Below are positions 8,680-16,502 of a DNA stretch of 64,000 nucleotides, one piece after another. Below the pieces are notes generated by a model that saw only the letters and a program-made list of their open reading frames with translations, ran no database searches and was not told the origin of the DNA. The position numbers were made by a program, and so were the translations under genes. Position 1 is the stretch's first letter; the number at the start of each line of letters is the position of its first letter. The DNA is from Paraburkholderia sp. HP33-1 (GTDB lineage Bacteria > Pseudomonadota > Gammaproteobacteria > Burkholderiales > Burkholderiaceae). The stretch is from contig NZ_JAJEJR010000001.1 of assembly GCF_021390595.1 (NCBI RefSeq), forward strand, positions 1,364,001-1,428,000. The letters run 5' to 3'.

Positions 8680-9597
8680 CTACGGCCTTTTCGCCGTCAG
8701 GTACGCGATGCGCGTTGCGCCGAGCTGTTTCCCGCTTTCGAAAATCGCCCGCATTCGACCTTCCAGGAAGCCTCGCTCCTCACGCGTAAATTGCGTCTCG
8801 AAGATTTCTTCGAGGGTGGGTGCCAATGGGTGAGGTGAAGTCCGAAGAAACGTTTCCCAGGGCAGACACTCCTCGGTTTGCACATCGATGTGCAATTCCA
8901 GATGAATGTCAGTGAATCCCGCGTCGATGGCGAACCGGACAAGGTCGCGCTCACCGTAGTTCGTCATGGGCAGCGAGCGCGCCTTTTCTTCGGTGTCGGG
9001 GAATTGTGCTGCCCGGCATCGGAGCAGCAGGGGAAAGAACGGGTCATCGGTCTGGATCGCGCGTGTGTCGATCAACCGCTTGAGCATGCAAACCTCGAGC
9101 GCTTCGTCGCGCAGAATGGGCTCCGCGATGGCGAAGCGGCCGCCCGGTCTGAGTATGCGGTAAAGCTCACGCATGGCCGCGGGCTTGTCTTGCACGTACG
9201 CCAGAACCGCGCGCATCACGGCCGCATCGGCAGCTTCGTCGGCAATACCTTCCAGATTCTCGGCGGAGCAGTGCAAATACGCACATTGCCCGCTCACACC
9301 CAGAGTCCGGGCCGTCTCTTGCGTGTGCCGGAGCAACGGCGCCGAAATATCTGTCATCAGCACCCGGATCGAGACGCCACCTCGTTCGATCGCCCGAAAC
9401 CCGACGAGACCATCACCAGTGCCGATATCGGCCAACGTCATTCCCGGACGAAGGTGAACGAAATCCAGGACACGGTCCGCGTACCTCGTGATATCGGCGC
9501 GGACGTTGTCCTGATGAGCGCGATCGTCGCCATGACGCAGGCTGAGAATCCATCTGGACCAGTTGTCGTGAGTGACGTCGTTCGTGAGTGGGGACAA
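8680..9597 (-). CDS. Class I SAM-dependent methyltransferase
   Basis: About 305 residues with the Rossmann SAM-binding motif I LADIGTGDGLVGF, an acidic residue ending strand 2 (RVLMTDIS), and the strand-4 region AADAAVMRAVLAYV. The frame opens earlier (TTG at 9684). I prefer the TTG at 9597 because AGGAA sits 7 bp before it and the resulting start (SPLTNDVTHDNWSRW) precedes the conserved core. C-terminal residues ~200-300 probably form a substrate cap. The substrate is not evident. It converges on the gene at 7259 and has no operon partner. Confidence 0.82.
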   Translation of the reverse strand: MSPLTNDVTHDNWSRWILSLRHGDDRAHQDNVRADITRYADRVLDFVHLRPGMTLADIGTGDGLVGFRAIERGGVSIRVLMTDISAPLLRHTQETARTLGVSGQCAYLHCSAENLEGIADEAADAAVMRAVLAYVQDKPAAMRELYRILRPGGRFAIAEPILRDEALEVCMLKRLIDTRAIQTDDPFFPLLLRCRAAQFPDTEEKARSLPMTNYGERDLVRFAIDAGFTDIHLELHIDVQTEECLPWETFLRTSPHPLAPTLEEIFETQFTREERGFLEGRMRAIFESGKQLGATRIAYLTAKRP

Positions 9598-9825
9598 GAG
9601 AGCGTTCCTGAGCAATCGTGAGACGCGCGCAATGGTAGCTTTGAAACCTGAAGAACTCCTTAACACTCGCACGAAGCAGTTCAATGCGCGCAGCCTCTGA
9701 AGATTGATGGGTGCGTTTCATCCCGGTTCGACGGACCGTTTTTAAATCGCCGGGACTGGTTCTCGTTCAATCTCTAGCCACAGTAGCGTCCTTCGTGGCT
9801 GAACCAGTCATGGGAGACATCATCG

Positions 9826-11421
9826 ATGTCAGCGAAACAGGATCTTTTGAACCCGGAACTCGTTCGGTGGCTCACTGAACGGCAGAGCGCGCTTCACATC
9901 GTGAAGACCACCCGTACGCCGAGCGGAATGGTGCTGGATTGGGTGCCGATCGAGAGTCAGGCCCCTGGCGGCAAGACCGCTACACCGCCGCCGGCCCCAG
10001 AGGCGCGTGTCGATGAGTCCTTGCGTCGTATAAGACCGGTCGTTTTCGAACTCGACGATCCATCCGTGGAGCGCGGTCCATCCGGCACCGTTCCAATCGT
10101 GCGACCGGATCTTTCGCGTCTGGATCGTACCGTCGCGCTGACGGATTACCTGACCAAACGTGGAGGATTGCGAGTGAATCGCGGGCGCAGCAGTGAAGCG
10201 CCCGCCGATCCTACCCCTGCCGGCTATTTCCACAATACCTCGGGCCAGTCAGGGACGTTTTACGGTTGGGACGGTTATTTCAATGTTTGGGATCCGACCA
10301 TCAACGTCCCCGCCGGCGGTCGCGGCGAAGACCACTCCATCCTTCAGGTCTGGCTGCAGAATAGCAGCGACAAGGCGCTTCAATCCCTTGAGGGCGGCTG
10401 GACCGTTGACAGGCACCTCAACGGCGACACGCTCCCACACGTCTTCACTTACTACACGACCAACACGTATACGAAAGACGGCGACTATATTGGCGGCTAT
10501 AACGCGCTCCATAAAGGATGGGTGCAATACAGCGGTCCCAGTACCACAGGCCGCACTGTTCACCCTGGTATCGCGATCACCAGCATCAGCGCATTCGACG
10601 GTCCGCAATACGACCTGCAAATGAAGTTTCAGCTTTATGCCGACCCCGGCACCGGGGAATTGAACTGGTGGGTCAGTGCCGAGGACGTCTGGATGGGTTA
10701 CTACCCGGCTTCCCTGTTCGATCCGGCAACGCTAGGAAGCGTGGTTAACTGGATCGCCTCGGGCGGTGAAGTCTATTCCGGTCTGAAAAATCCCGAGGCA
10801 ACTGCGGATCAGATGGGCAGCGGCTCTCAGGCGTTGGCAGGCGCGGGCAAGGCGGCGTACCTGCGCAACCTTCGCAACCAGTCCAGCATGGACGGAACCA
10901 TGGTCGATCACAACGGTTCGGCCCTGAGCGATGTGGCGACCCCAGGCGGAGCCGACCCCTACACGATCCAGATGTTTATGAAAAGCGGCGGTAGCTGGGG
11001 CAGCTATCTATACGCAGGCGGCCAGACGCCCCCGACCAACATTCTGGCGAGCTGGCCCACCCACGACGGCCCGCTGCCCGAGGGTGTCTGGGACGGCAAA
11101 AACTGGTCCGAAGCGCAACATGCACGAGCCAGCAACGACCGGTTTCTGGACCCGCCGGGAGGAGAATATGGCGCGATACGCTTCCTGGTAACCGGGACGC
11201 CCGAGAACGTCGATGAAATCAGTTTCAACGTCGCGATTGATCGACCAGGCGGCGATCCCACGTGCTGGACCGGCCTCGGCAACGATTCGGTCGTAGAGCT
11301 GGGCCCAGTCCTTCAGCATTTGGGCCTTAGCGTGGCCCAAGCCAACGGGCGCGGTTTTTATATCTCCGATGTCCATGGCGCCCATCAGCCATTCGAGGTT
11401 ATCGCGGTCATGGCGGACTAG
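9826..11421 (+). CDS. Neprosin-family protein (putative glutamic endopeptidase), DUF239-like
   Basis: A 531-residue protein. Residues ~165-325 match the neprosin domain: LEGGWTVDRHLNGDTLPHVF, FTYYTTNTYTKDGDY, GGYNALHKGWVQ, then GELNWWVSAEDVWMGYYPASLF and GGEVYSG. In plant neprosin two glutamates form the active site; the equivalent candidates here are Glu189 (LEGGW) and Glu315 (GGEVY). There is no clear N-terminal signal peptide; residues 1-130 are a polar, Pro-rich region that could be a propeptide. Residues ~375-531 form a separate C-terminal part I do not recognise. The start has GGGAGA upstream. Base composition is visibly poorer in GC than its neighbours, consistent with acquisition by transfer. 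Proteolytic activity is inference. Confidence 0.8.
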   Translation: MSAKQDLLNPELVRWLTERQSALHIVKTTRTPSGMVLDWVPIESQAPGGKTATPPPAPEARVDESLRRIRPVVFELDDPSVERGPSGTVPIVRPDLSRLDRTVALTDYLTKRGGLRVNRGRSSEAPADPTPAGYFHNTSGQSGTFYGWDGYFNVWDPTINVPAGGRGEDHSILQVWLQNSSDKALQSLEGGWTVDRHLNGDTLPHVFTYYTTNTYTKDGDYIGGYNALHKGWVQYSGPSTTGRTVHPGIAITSISAFDGPQYDLQMKFQLYADPGTGELNWWVSAEDVWMGYYPASLFDPATLGSVVNWIASGGEVYSGLKNPEATADQMGSGSQALAGAGKAAYLRNLRNQSSMDGTMVDHNGSALSDVATPGGADPYTIQMFMKSGGSWGSYLYAGGQTPPTNILASWPTHDGPLPEGVWDGKNWSEAQHARASNDRFLDPPGGEYGAIRFLVTGTPENVDEISFNVAIDRPGGDPTCWTGLGNDSVVELGPVLQHLGLSVAQANGRGFYISDVHGAHQPFEVIAVMAD

Positions 11422-11527
11422 TCGTCGGATAGTCACGGACAACGCCGCATCGACTAAAGATCGGCGTTCGATGGCCGTAATTGATTCAGTGAACGCTTCA
11501 CACGAATCCAACCCTGGATGAGAAAAA

Positions 11528-11935
11528 ATGAAAAAAATACTATTCCTGGCACTTCTGCTCGCAGCCTCTTCGAGCCAGGCATGTAAGTTCAAAACTTCAG
11601 ACACAGAAAGCGTCCGTGAAATCGTCAGGCAGCACGGCGGCTACCCAATCTCCGATGAAGCATGCGAGTTCCTGAATAAACGTGGGTTGGCTCTGGATGT
11701 TGAGGGTGACGCCACGGTTCTTTCCGGAATGCCCATCGCATGGGTGGCTGTCAGTTTGACCAGGTTGGGGACGGGTGTACGTTCGGATACGTTTCGGTAT
11801 TCAACGCGGACCGGCACCGGTGCAAGCCAGGACGTGGCCGCGGACGTTTTTTATGCCGGTCTGAAAGACGCCATCGGTGCATTTGACTTCTCGAAGGCCG
11901 CTGGCGAAGTCGATCGTTATCTCGCGAAGAAGTAA
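11528..11935 (+). CDS. Small secreted protein of unknown function
   Basis: A 135-residue protein with a textbook signal peptide (MKKILFLALLLAASSSQA, cleavage before Cys19). The mature part is a small mixed alpha/beta domain with two further features: Cys41 that could pair with Cys19, and a C-terminal basic tail (DRYLAKK). The -3 residue of the cleavage site is Ser rather than Leu, so a lipoprotein is possible but not typical. It follows the neprosin-like gene by 106 bp on the same strand and shares its lower GC content. No family recognised. Confidence 0.65.
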   Translation: MKKILFLALLLAASSSQACKFKTSDTESVREIVRQHGGYPISDEACEFLNKRGLALDVEGDATVLSGMPIAWVAVSLTRLGTGVRSDTFRYSTRTGTGASQDVAADVFYAGLKDAIGAFDFSKAAGEVDRYLAKK

Positions 11936-12101
11936 TCGAAACACCGTTCCCGCCAGAGAGGGCCCGCCGATAATTGCCGTCAGCGGCGATTACGGATGTA
12001 CAAGCCACGCCGCCGCCTGCAAGAATGCGAAAGCAACAGGGGCGCCACGATCCGATCCCTATCCGGTGCGCCGCAACCTGAGCCAAAGTAGGAGGCGGAC
12101 C

Positions 12102-13034
12102 ATGAGCAGGCTTGCCAGATCCCTGGCCGGCGAGCAGCGGACCCGGCGGTGGTGGAAAATCATGATGACGACGGTGTTCTGCTTCTTGTGCCAGAGCACC
12201 TTCGCGCAAACGGACGACAGCGCGGCTCGCCTGCGCGACAAATATCAGAGTCTGACGCAGCAACTTGCGCACAACCAGTTTCAGCGACCCTTGTACCTCG
12301 AATCGCAGGAGTTGCCGTCGGCACTCAAGGGCGATATTTACGGTGTGGTCAATTATTCTTTCGCGCTGGTCAGCGGCGCGCTCAGCGACCCGGTTCAGGG
12401 CCCGGCCAACTGGTGCGACGTGCTGATCCTGCATCTGAACACCAAATACTGTCATGCCTCGACTGGCGCCAATGGTACGGTTCTCGCCGTGAACATCGGC
12501 AAGAAAACCGAGGAATCACTTTCGTCGTCCTACCGGGTGCAATTCAACTTTCTCCCGGTCGCGAGCACCCCGGATTATTTTCGCGTCGAGCTCAGCGCCG
12601 CGACGGGTCCGCTGAGCACGAAAGACTATCGTATCGCGCTGGAAGCGATACCCGTGGGCGATAGCCGCACCTTTATCCATCTGACTTACGCCTACGGTTA
12701 CGGCACGGCGGGACGGTTTGCCATGAAAACCTATCTGGCGACGATCGGCAGCGACAAGGTCGGCTTCTCCTCAACGCCCGATCCATCGACGGGCGAGACG
12801 CAATACATCGGCGGCGTGCGAGGTCTGGTGGAACGCAATACCATGCGCTACTACCTCGCCATCGATGCTTATCTTGGTGCGCTGTCCAGCCCGCCCAACG
12901 CCCGCGTCGACAAACGCTTCGCTGACTGGTTCGATGCGACCGAGCAGTATCCGCGGCAATTGCATGAGGTCAGCCGCGCCGACTACATGCAGATGAAGCA
13001 CAACGAGTATCAGCGCCAGCAGACCGCCCAGTAG
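12102..13034 (+). CDS. Putative periplasmic protein of unknown function
   Basis: A 310-residue protein. The ATG at 12102 is chosen because GGAGG lies 6 bp upstream and it gives an N-terminus with a basic stretch then a hydrophobic core (WWKIMMTTVFCFLCQSTFA), a signal peptide cleaved near QSTFA-QTDD. The mature part is beta-rich (VQFNFLPVAS, YFRVELSAA, RIALEAIP, THLTYAYGYG-like segments) and could be a lipocalin- or START-like barrel. Two cysteines (NWCDV, KYCHA) may form a disulfide. I do not recognise the family. Confidence 0.72.
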   Translation: MSRLARSLAGEQRTRRWWKIMMTTVFCFLCQSTFAQTDDSAARLRDKYQSLTQQLAHNQFQRPLYLESQELPSALKGDIYGVVNYSFALVSGALSDPVQGPANWCDVLILHLNTKYCHASTGANGTVLAVNIGKKTEESLSSSYRVQFNFLPVASTPDYFRVELSAATGPLSTKDYRIALEAIPVGDSRTFIHLTYAYGYGTAGRFAMKTYLATIGSDKVGFSSTPDPSTGETQYIGGVRGLVERNTMRYYLAIDAYLGALSSPPNARVDKRFADWFDATEQYPRQLHEVSRADYMQMKHNEYQRQQTAQ

Positions 13035-13203
13035 TAGGCGCAGCGGGCGGCGCGCTATCGAATCGAAGTCTTTCGTCGCTCAGGTGTCGATTCTGAGGTT
13101 CGTCGATCGTCGTTGCCTGGTAGGACAATCGGTCAGGAACTTCGGACTCGCTGTTTTGCGCCGGTTCTGGCCGCCATCACAACCCGACTCAGGAGAACAC
13201 GCT

Positions 13204-13632
13204 GTGAACAAACCCGACAATCCGATCCTGCAAGTCCTGGAAGACTACACAGCCGCGGTATGGGCAAAAAACGTGGACTCGTTCGTCGCGCTATACGACC
13301 GGGACGCGGTGATCTTCGACATGTGGGGGGCATGGTCGCACAATGGCATCTCATCATGGCGGGCAGTGGCCGAGGGCTGGTTCGGCTCGCTGGGTAAAGA
13401 ACGTGTGATCGTGAATTTCAGCGATGCGCGAACGATCGTGGCCGCGGACCTCGCCGTGGTTCACGCCTTCGCGACTTACAAAGCCGTCGATGCCGACGGC
13501 CTGGAACTGCGCTCGATGGACAATCGCCTGACCATGACGCTGAGGCAGCAGGCCGATGGGTGGAAGATTGTCCACCAGCACACGTCCTCTCCGATCGAGG
13601 TCGGCACGGCACAGGTCATTTTCAGGCGCTGA
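13204..13632 (+). CDS. NTF2/SnoaL-like (DUF4440-type) protein
   Basis: A 142-residue cone-shaped NTF2-like fold: N-terminal helix (ILQVLEDYTAAVWAKNVDSFVALYDRDAVIFD), a central sheet, and the closing strand DGWKIVHQHTS typical of SnoaL/DUF4440 proteins. I chose the GTG at 13204 because AGGAG lies 8 bp before it; upstream reading frame is not NTF2-like. Members bind small hydrophobic ligands or catalyse isomerisation/hydrolysis; the ligand here is unknown. Confidence 0.82.
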   Translation: MNKPDNPILQVLEDYTAAVWAKNVDSFVALYDRDAVIFDMWGAWSHNGISSWRAVAEGWFGSLGKERVIVNFSDARTIVAADLAVVHAFATYKAVDADGLELRSMDNRLTMTLRQQADGWKIVHQHTSSPIEVGTAQVIFRR

Positions 13633-13672
13633 CTTGTCAATCTGCGATGTGCCTTTCTATTCATAGCCTGCC

Positions 13673-14074
13673 ATGAAACCATTGCTTGCCGGCCGATGCC
13701 TTTGCGGTGCTGTCCATTACTCGGTGAAAGACGAGTTCGTCTATGCGTTGAACTGCCACTGTTCAAACTGTCGGCGCGCGACGGGCTCGGCGTTCAAACC
13801 ATTCGCGGGCATCGAGCGCGACAAGCTGCGTATCACTCAGGGCGAAGACCGCCTGTTGATTTTCGGCGATGAACGGGCGGAGCACGATGTGCGCTGCAAA
13901 ATATGCGGAAGCCTGATGTTCTCGGTGGTTCGTCAAGGGCAATACGTTCATGTCACGCTGGGAACACTCACGGACGCACCCACCATGCGTCCCACTGCCC
14001 ATATTTTTGTGGGTTCAAAGGCACCGTGGTATTCCATCACTGACCAGCTGCCGCAACACGACGAATTCGGGTAA
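13673..14074 (+). CDS. GFA-family (CENP-V/GFA zinc domain) protein
   Basis: A 133-residue protein with the three zinc-binding clusters of the Gfa fold: GRCLCGAV near the N-terminus, NCHCSNCR around residue 30, and RCKICGSLMF around residue 80. The family is named after glutathione-dependent formaldehyde-activating enzyme, although most members are of unproved function. The stop lies 21 bp from the convergent hydrolase gene. Two more members occur at 39384 and 39801. Confidence 0.88.
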   Translation: MKPLLAGRCLCGAVHYSVKDEFVYALNCHCSNCRRATGSAFKPFAGIERDKLRITQGEDRLLIFGDERAEHDVRCKICGSLMFSVVRQGQYVHVTLGTLTDAPTMRPTAHIFVGSKAPWYSITDQLPQHDEFG

Positions 14075-14095
14075 ATGCGCGGTCTTTGAGTAACG

Positions 14096-15100
14096 TCATT
14101 GCCGCCGCAGCATGGCCTCGAAAAACTGCACCACAGCGGCGTTGAATCGCTCATGGAACGCGGCCCGGTCGAAACCCGGCTTGCTGTCGCAGATCTCCGG
14201 CCGCATCCGCGCAAGACGCGCGTCGCAGGGCGGCAGGAAGTCGTAGTGGCCTGCGTTAGCAACGACGTGCCAGGTGGGAGCATGGGGCAAGTCGTCCCGT
14301 ACCGGCTCATCGTACCAGGGATGCGGCTGATGACGATCTTCGGCGGCGCTCCAGAGCTGCACGGGCGCGCGAACGCCGCTCAGCCCCGCGCGACCGAACG
14401 CAAATCCGAACGAAGGCGCGGCGATGACGACGGCCTTGATGCGCGAATCGTGGACCCATGCGCCGGCGGGAACATGCGCGCCGAAATCAACGTCGACATC
14501 CGCATGCCGCAAGGCCTCGCACAGATCATGATCGGGATGCGCCTCGCAAAACGGGGCGATGGTCGACAGATCCGGGATGCCGCCCGCGGCCACGAGCGCG
14601 GTGAAGCCGCCGTTGGAAAAGCCAAATGCGCCGACGCGGTCCGCATCGAGCTGTTCGTGCCCACGCCAGGCGTCGAGCATGTAGTCCACCAGCCGATGAA
14701 GCTGGGCGGGACGGCGCCAGAGTTCCAGCACGCGGCTCTGGTCATCGAAAGTGTCGCCGGCGTGACTGACCGCCGCCGCGACGAAGCCCGCACGAGCGAG
14801 AGCGAGAGCCGTGTCGTAATGGCCGCCATACCAGCCTGCGCCACCGTGCGACAACACCACCAGCGGCAGGTGTTGGCCAACGATCGGGGCGTCCGGCGCG
14901 ACGGTCTGCGTGACATTGCCCAGAGTGCGCGGCGCTGCCGGCGCAGTGGTCGGATACCAGATTCCGGCAGTCAGCGGCGGCTCGGCGCCGTTCGGTATGT
15001 CGACCTCCTCAAAGCCGACATCGGCGGCGAGGACGGGCGCGGCAGGCACCAAGGCCAAAAGGGCAGCAACGAGGCTCATCAATCTCACGGTGCGCTGCAT
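14096..15100 (-). CDS. Exported alpha/beta-hydrolase (dienelactone hydrolase / PAF-acetylhydrolase-like)
   Basis: A 334-residue secreted hydrolase. The ATG at 15100 gives a clean signal peptide (MQRTVRLMSLVAALLALVPA, cleaved after VLA) and is preferred over an upstream ATG. The oxyanion motif VVLSHGGAG is followed by the nucleophile elbow GFSNGG. The acid is likely in QLWSAAEDRH and the histidine in VVANAGHYDFL. It probably cleaves a small ester in the periplasm; the substrate is unknown. Confidence 0.85.
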   Translation of the reverse strand: MQRTVRLMSLVAALLALVPAAPVLAADVGFEEVDIPNGAEPPLTAGIWYPTTAPAAPRTLGNVTQTVAPDAPIVGQHLPLVVLSHGGAGWYGGHYDTALALARAGFVAAAVSHAGDTFDDQSRVLELWRRPAQLHRLVDYMLDAWRGHEQLDADRVGAFGFSNGGFTALVAAGGIPDLSTIAPFCEAHPDHDLCEALRHADVDVDFGAHVPAGAWVHDSRIKAVVIAAPSFGFAFGRAGLSGVRAPVQLWSAAEDRHQPHPWYDEPVRDDLPHAPTWHVVANAGHYDFLPPCDARLARMRPEICDSKPGFDRAAFHERFNAAVVQFFEAMLRRQ

Positions 15101-15198
15101 GGTTGTCGTCGCTGAGCTGAACTTTGGGCGGCGCGAGGCTATGAGACCAAAGTCCAATTGAATATTTCAGGATCGGGTTCAATAGTAGTGAAAAGTCG

Positions 15199-15219
15199 GG
15201 TTTTATTGACAATAAAACC
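15199..15219. promoter_or_regulatory. Perfect 9-bp inverted repeat upstream of the AI-2E gene
   Basis: GGTTTTATT-GAC-AATAAAACC is a perfect palindrome in an A+T-rich island, 150 bp before the gene at 15370 and 99 bp before the divergent hydrolase. It could be an operator shared by the two units or a small hairpin. It lacks a U tract, so a terminator is less likely. Confidence 0.5.
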
Positions 15220-15369
15220 AGCGCGACTTTCTTCCTGACGATGCCGGAATTGCAGGCAGGGCTTGGTATTGCCGTCAAAAAAGTTCCTGTGGGTTTGAGT
15301 TTTCGCGTTTTGCAGGCCTATCACGGGGTCGCCGCCGAACCGCGACGCGACCTGGCGGGAGAAGAACCT

Positions 15370-16485
15370 ATGCTGCTCACACCGACGACCCAGCGGACTC
15401 CGTCCAGAGAGATGCTCGATGTACTGATCCGCGCCGGACTCATTGCGATCCTGGCCGTGTTCTGTTTCCGGATCTTCGCTCCGTTTCTTGACCTGATGGC
15501 CTGGTCGGTGATTCTGGCGATCACGCTCTATCCGCTCCAGGTCCTCCTGCGCCCTGTGTTCGGCGGCAAGGACGGTCTGATCGCTACGCTGATCGTGCTC
15601 GTCGCGTTTGTCGTGATTCTCGTGCCAACGTATGTGTTGGGTCTCGCGGTAGGTGATTCGATCGAGAAATCGATAGCCATTTTCAAAGGCGGTGGCTTCC
15701 ACATTCCGCCTCCCGCGGAGTCGGTGTCGAGTTGGCCGGTGGTTGGCCAGCGTGTGTACGACTTCTGGCTGCAGGCCTCGACGGACCTGACCGGCCTCGC
15801 GCAAAAGTTCGCCCCGCAGCTCAAGGGAGTCGGCCTCGCGCTGCTTGCAGCGGTGACGGGGCTCGGTGCCGCACTGGTGATATTTTTTGTCGCGTTGATC
15901 GTGGCTGGAATCCTGATGGCTTACGGTGAGAAGGGCTACCAGAGCGCTGTGCAGATCGCCTCGCGCATCTCGGGCCCCCAGGAGGGGACTCAGATCGCCG
16001 ATTTGTGCACGTCGACGATTCGCGCAGTGGCACAGGGGGTAGTGGGCATCGCGTTTATCCAGATGCTGCTGATCGGCATCGGCTTCGTCGTGATGGGGAT
16101 ACCCGGCGCGGGGCTGCTCGCGCTGGCCGTGCTGCTGCTCGGCATCATGCAACTACCGGCCACGCTGATCACCATTCCCGTGATCGTCTTCGTGATCGTC
16201 ACGGAAGGCGTGACCACCGCAACGGTCATCTTCTCGGTTTATGTCTTCGTCGCGGGCCTCTCCGATAACGTGCTCAAACCTTTGTTGCTGGGCCGCGGCG
16301 TCGCGGTGCCGATGCCCGTCGTGCTGATCGGAGCGATCGGCGGCATGGTGACGGGTGGCGTGATCGGGCTGTTCGTCGGGCCCGTGATGCTCGCGGTCGG
16401 TTATCAGCTGTTCTGGCGCTGGGTGAAGGACCAGCCGCAACAACCCCAGCAGCCTCAGCAGCCCCAGGAACAGAAGCAGGCCTGA
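15370..16485 (+). CDS. AI-2E family transporter (UPF0118 / PerM-like membrane protein)
   Basis: A 371-residue inner-membrane protein with about eight hydrophobic segments. It starts with the family-typical RAGLIAILAVFCFRIFAPF and ends with the block SDNVLKPLLLGRGVAVPMPVVLIGAIGGM, a hallmark of the family. The C-terminus is a Pro/Gln-rich tail (repeated QQPQ). I chose the ATG at 15370 because GGGAGAAG precedes it and the upstream extension is not conserved-looking. Despite the name, members include Na+(Li+)/H+ antiporters as well as the autoinducer-2 exporter TqsA. It heads an eight-gene plus-strand run. Confidence 0.88.
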   Translation: MLLTPTTQRTPSREMLDVLIRAGLIAILAVFCFRIFAPFLDLMAWSVILAITLYPLQVLLRPVFGGKDGLIATLIVLVAFVVILVPTYVLGLAVGDSIEKSIAIFKGGGFHIPPPAESVSSWPVVGQRVYDFWLQASTDLTGLAQKFAPQLKGVGLALLAAVTGLGAALVIFFVALIVAGILMAYGEKGYQSAVQIASRISGPQEGTQIADLCTSTIRAVAQGVVGIAFIQMLLIGIGFVVMGIPGAGLLALAVLLLGIMQLPATLITIPVIVFVIVTEGVTTATVIFSVYVFVAGLSDNVLKPLLLGRGVAVPMPVVLIGAIGGMVTGGVIGLFVGPVMLAVGYQLFWRWVKDQPQQPQQPQQPQEQKQA

Positions 16486-16502
16486 AGGTCGAGGATGGCT
16501 CC

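Noticed and set aside
15199..15219. Intrinsic terminator reading of the palindrome
   Set aside because: Stem is AT-rich, no U tract follows on either strand, and it lies between divergent genes where a terminator is not needed.
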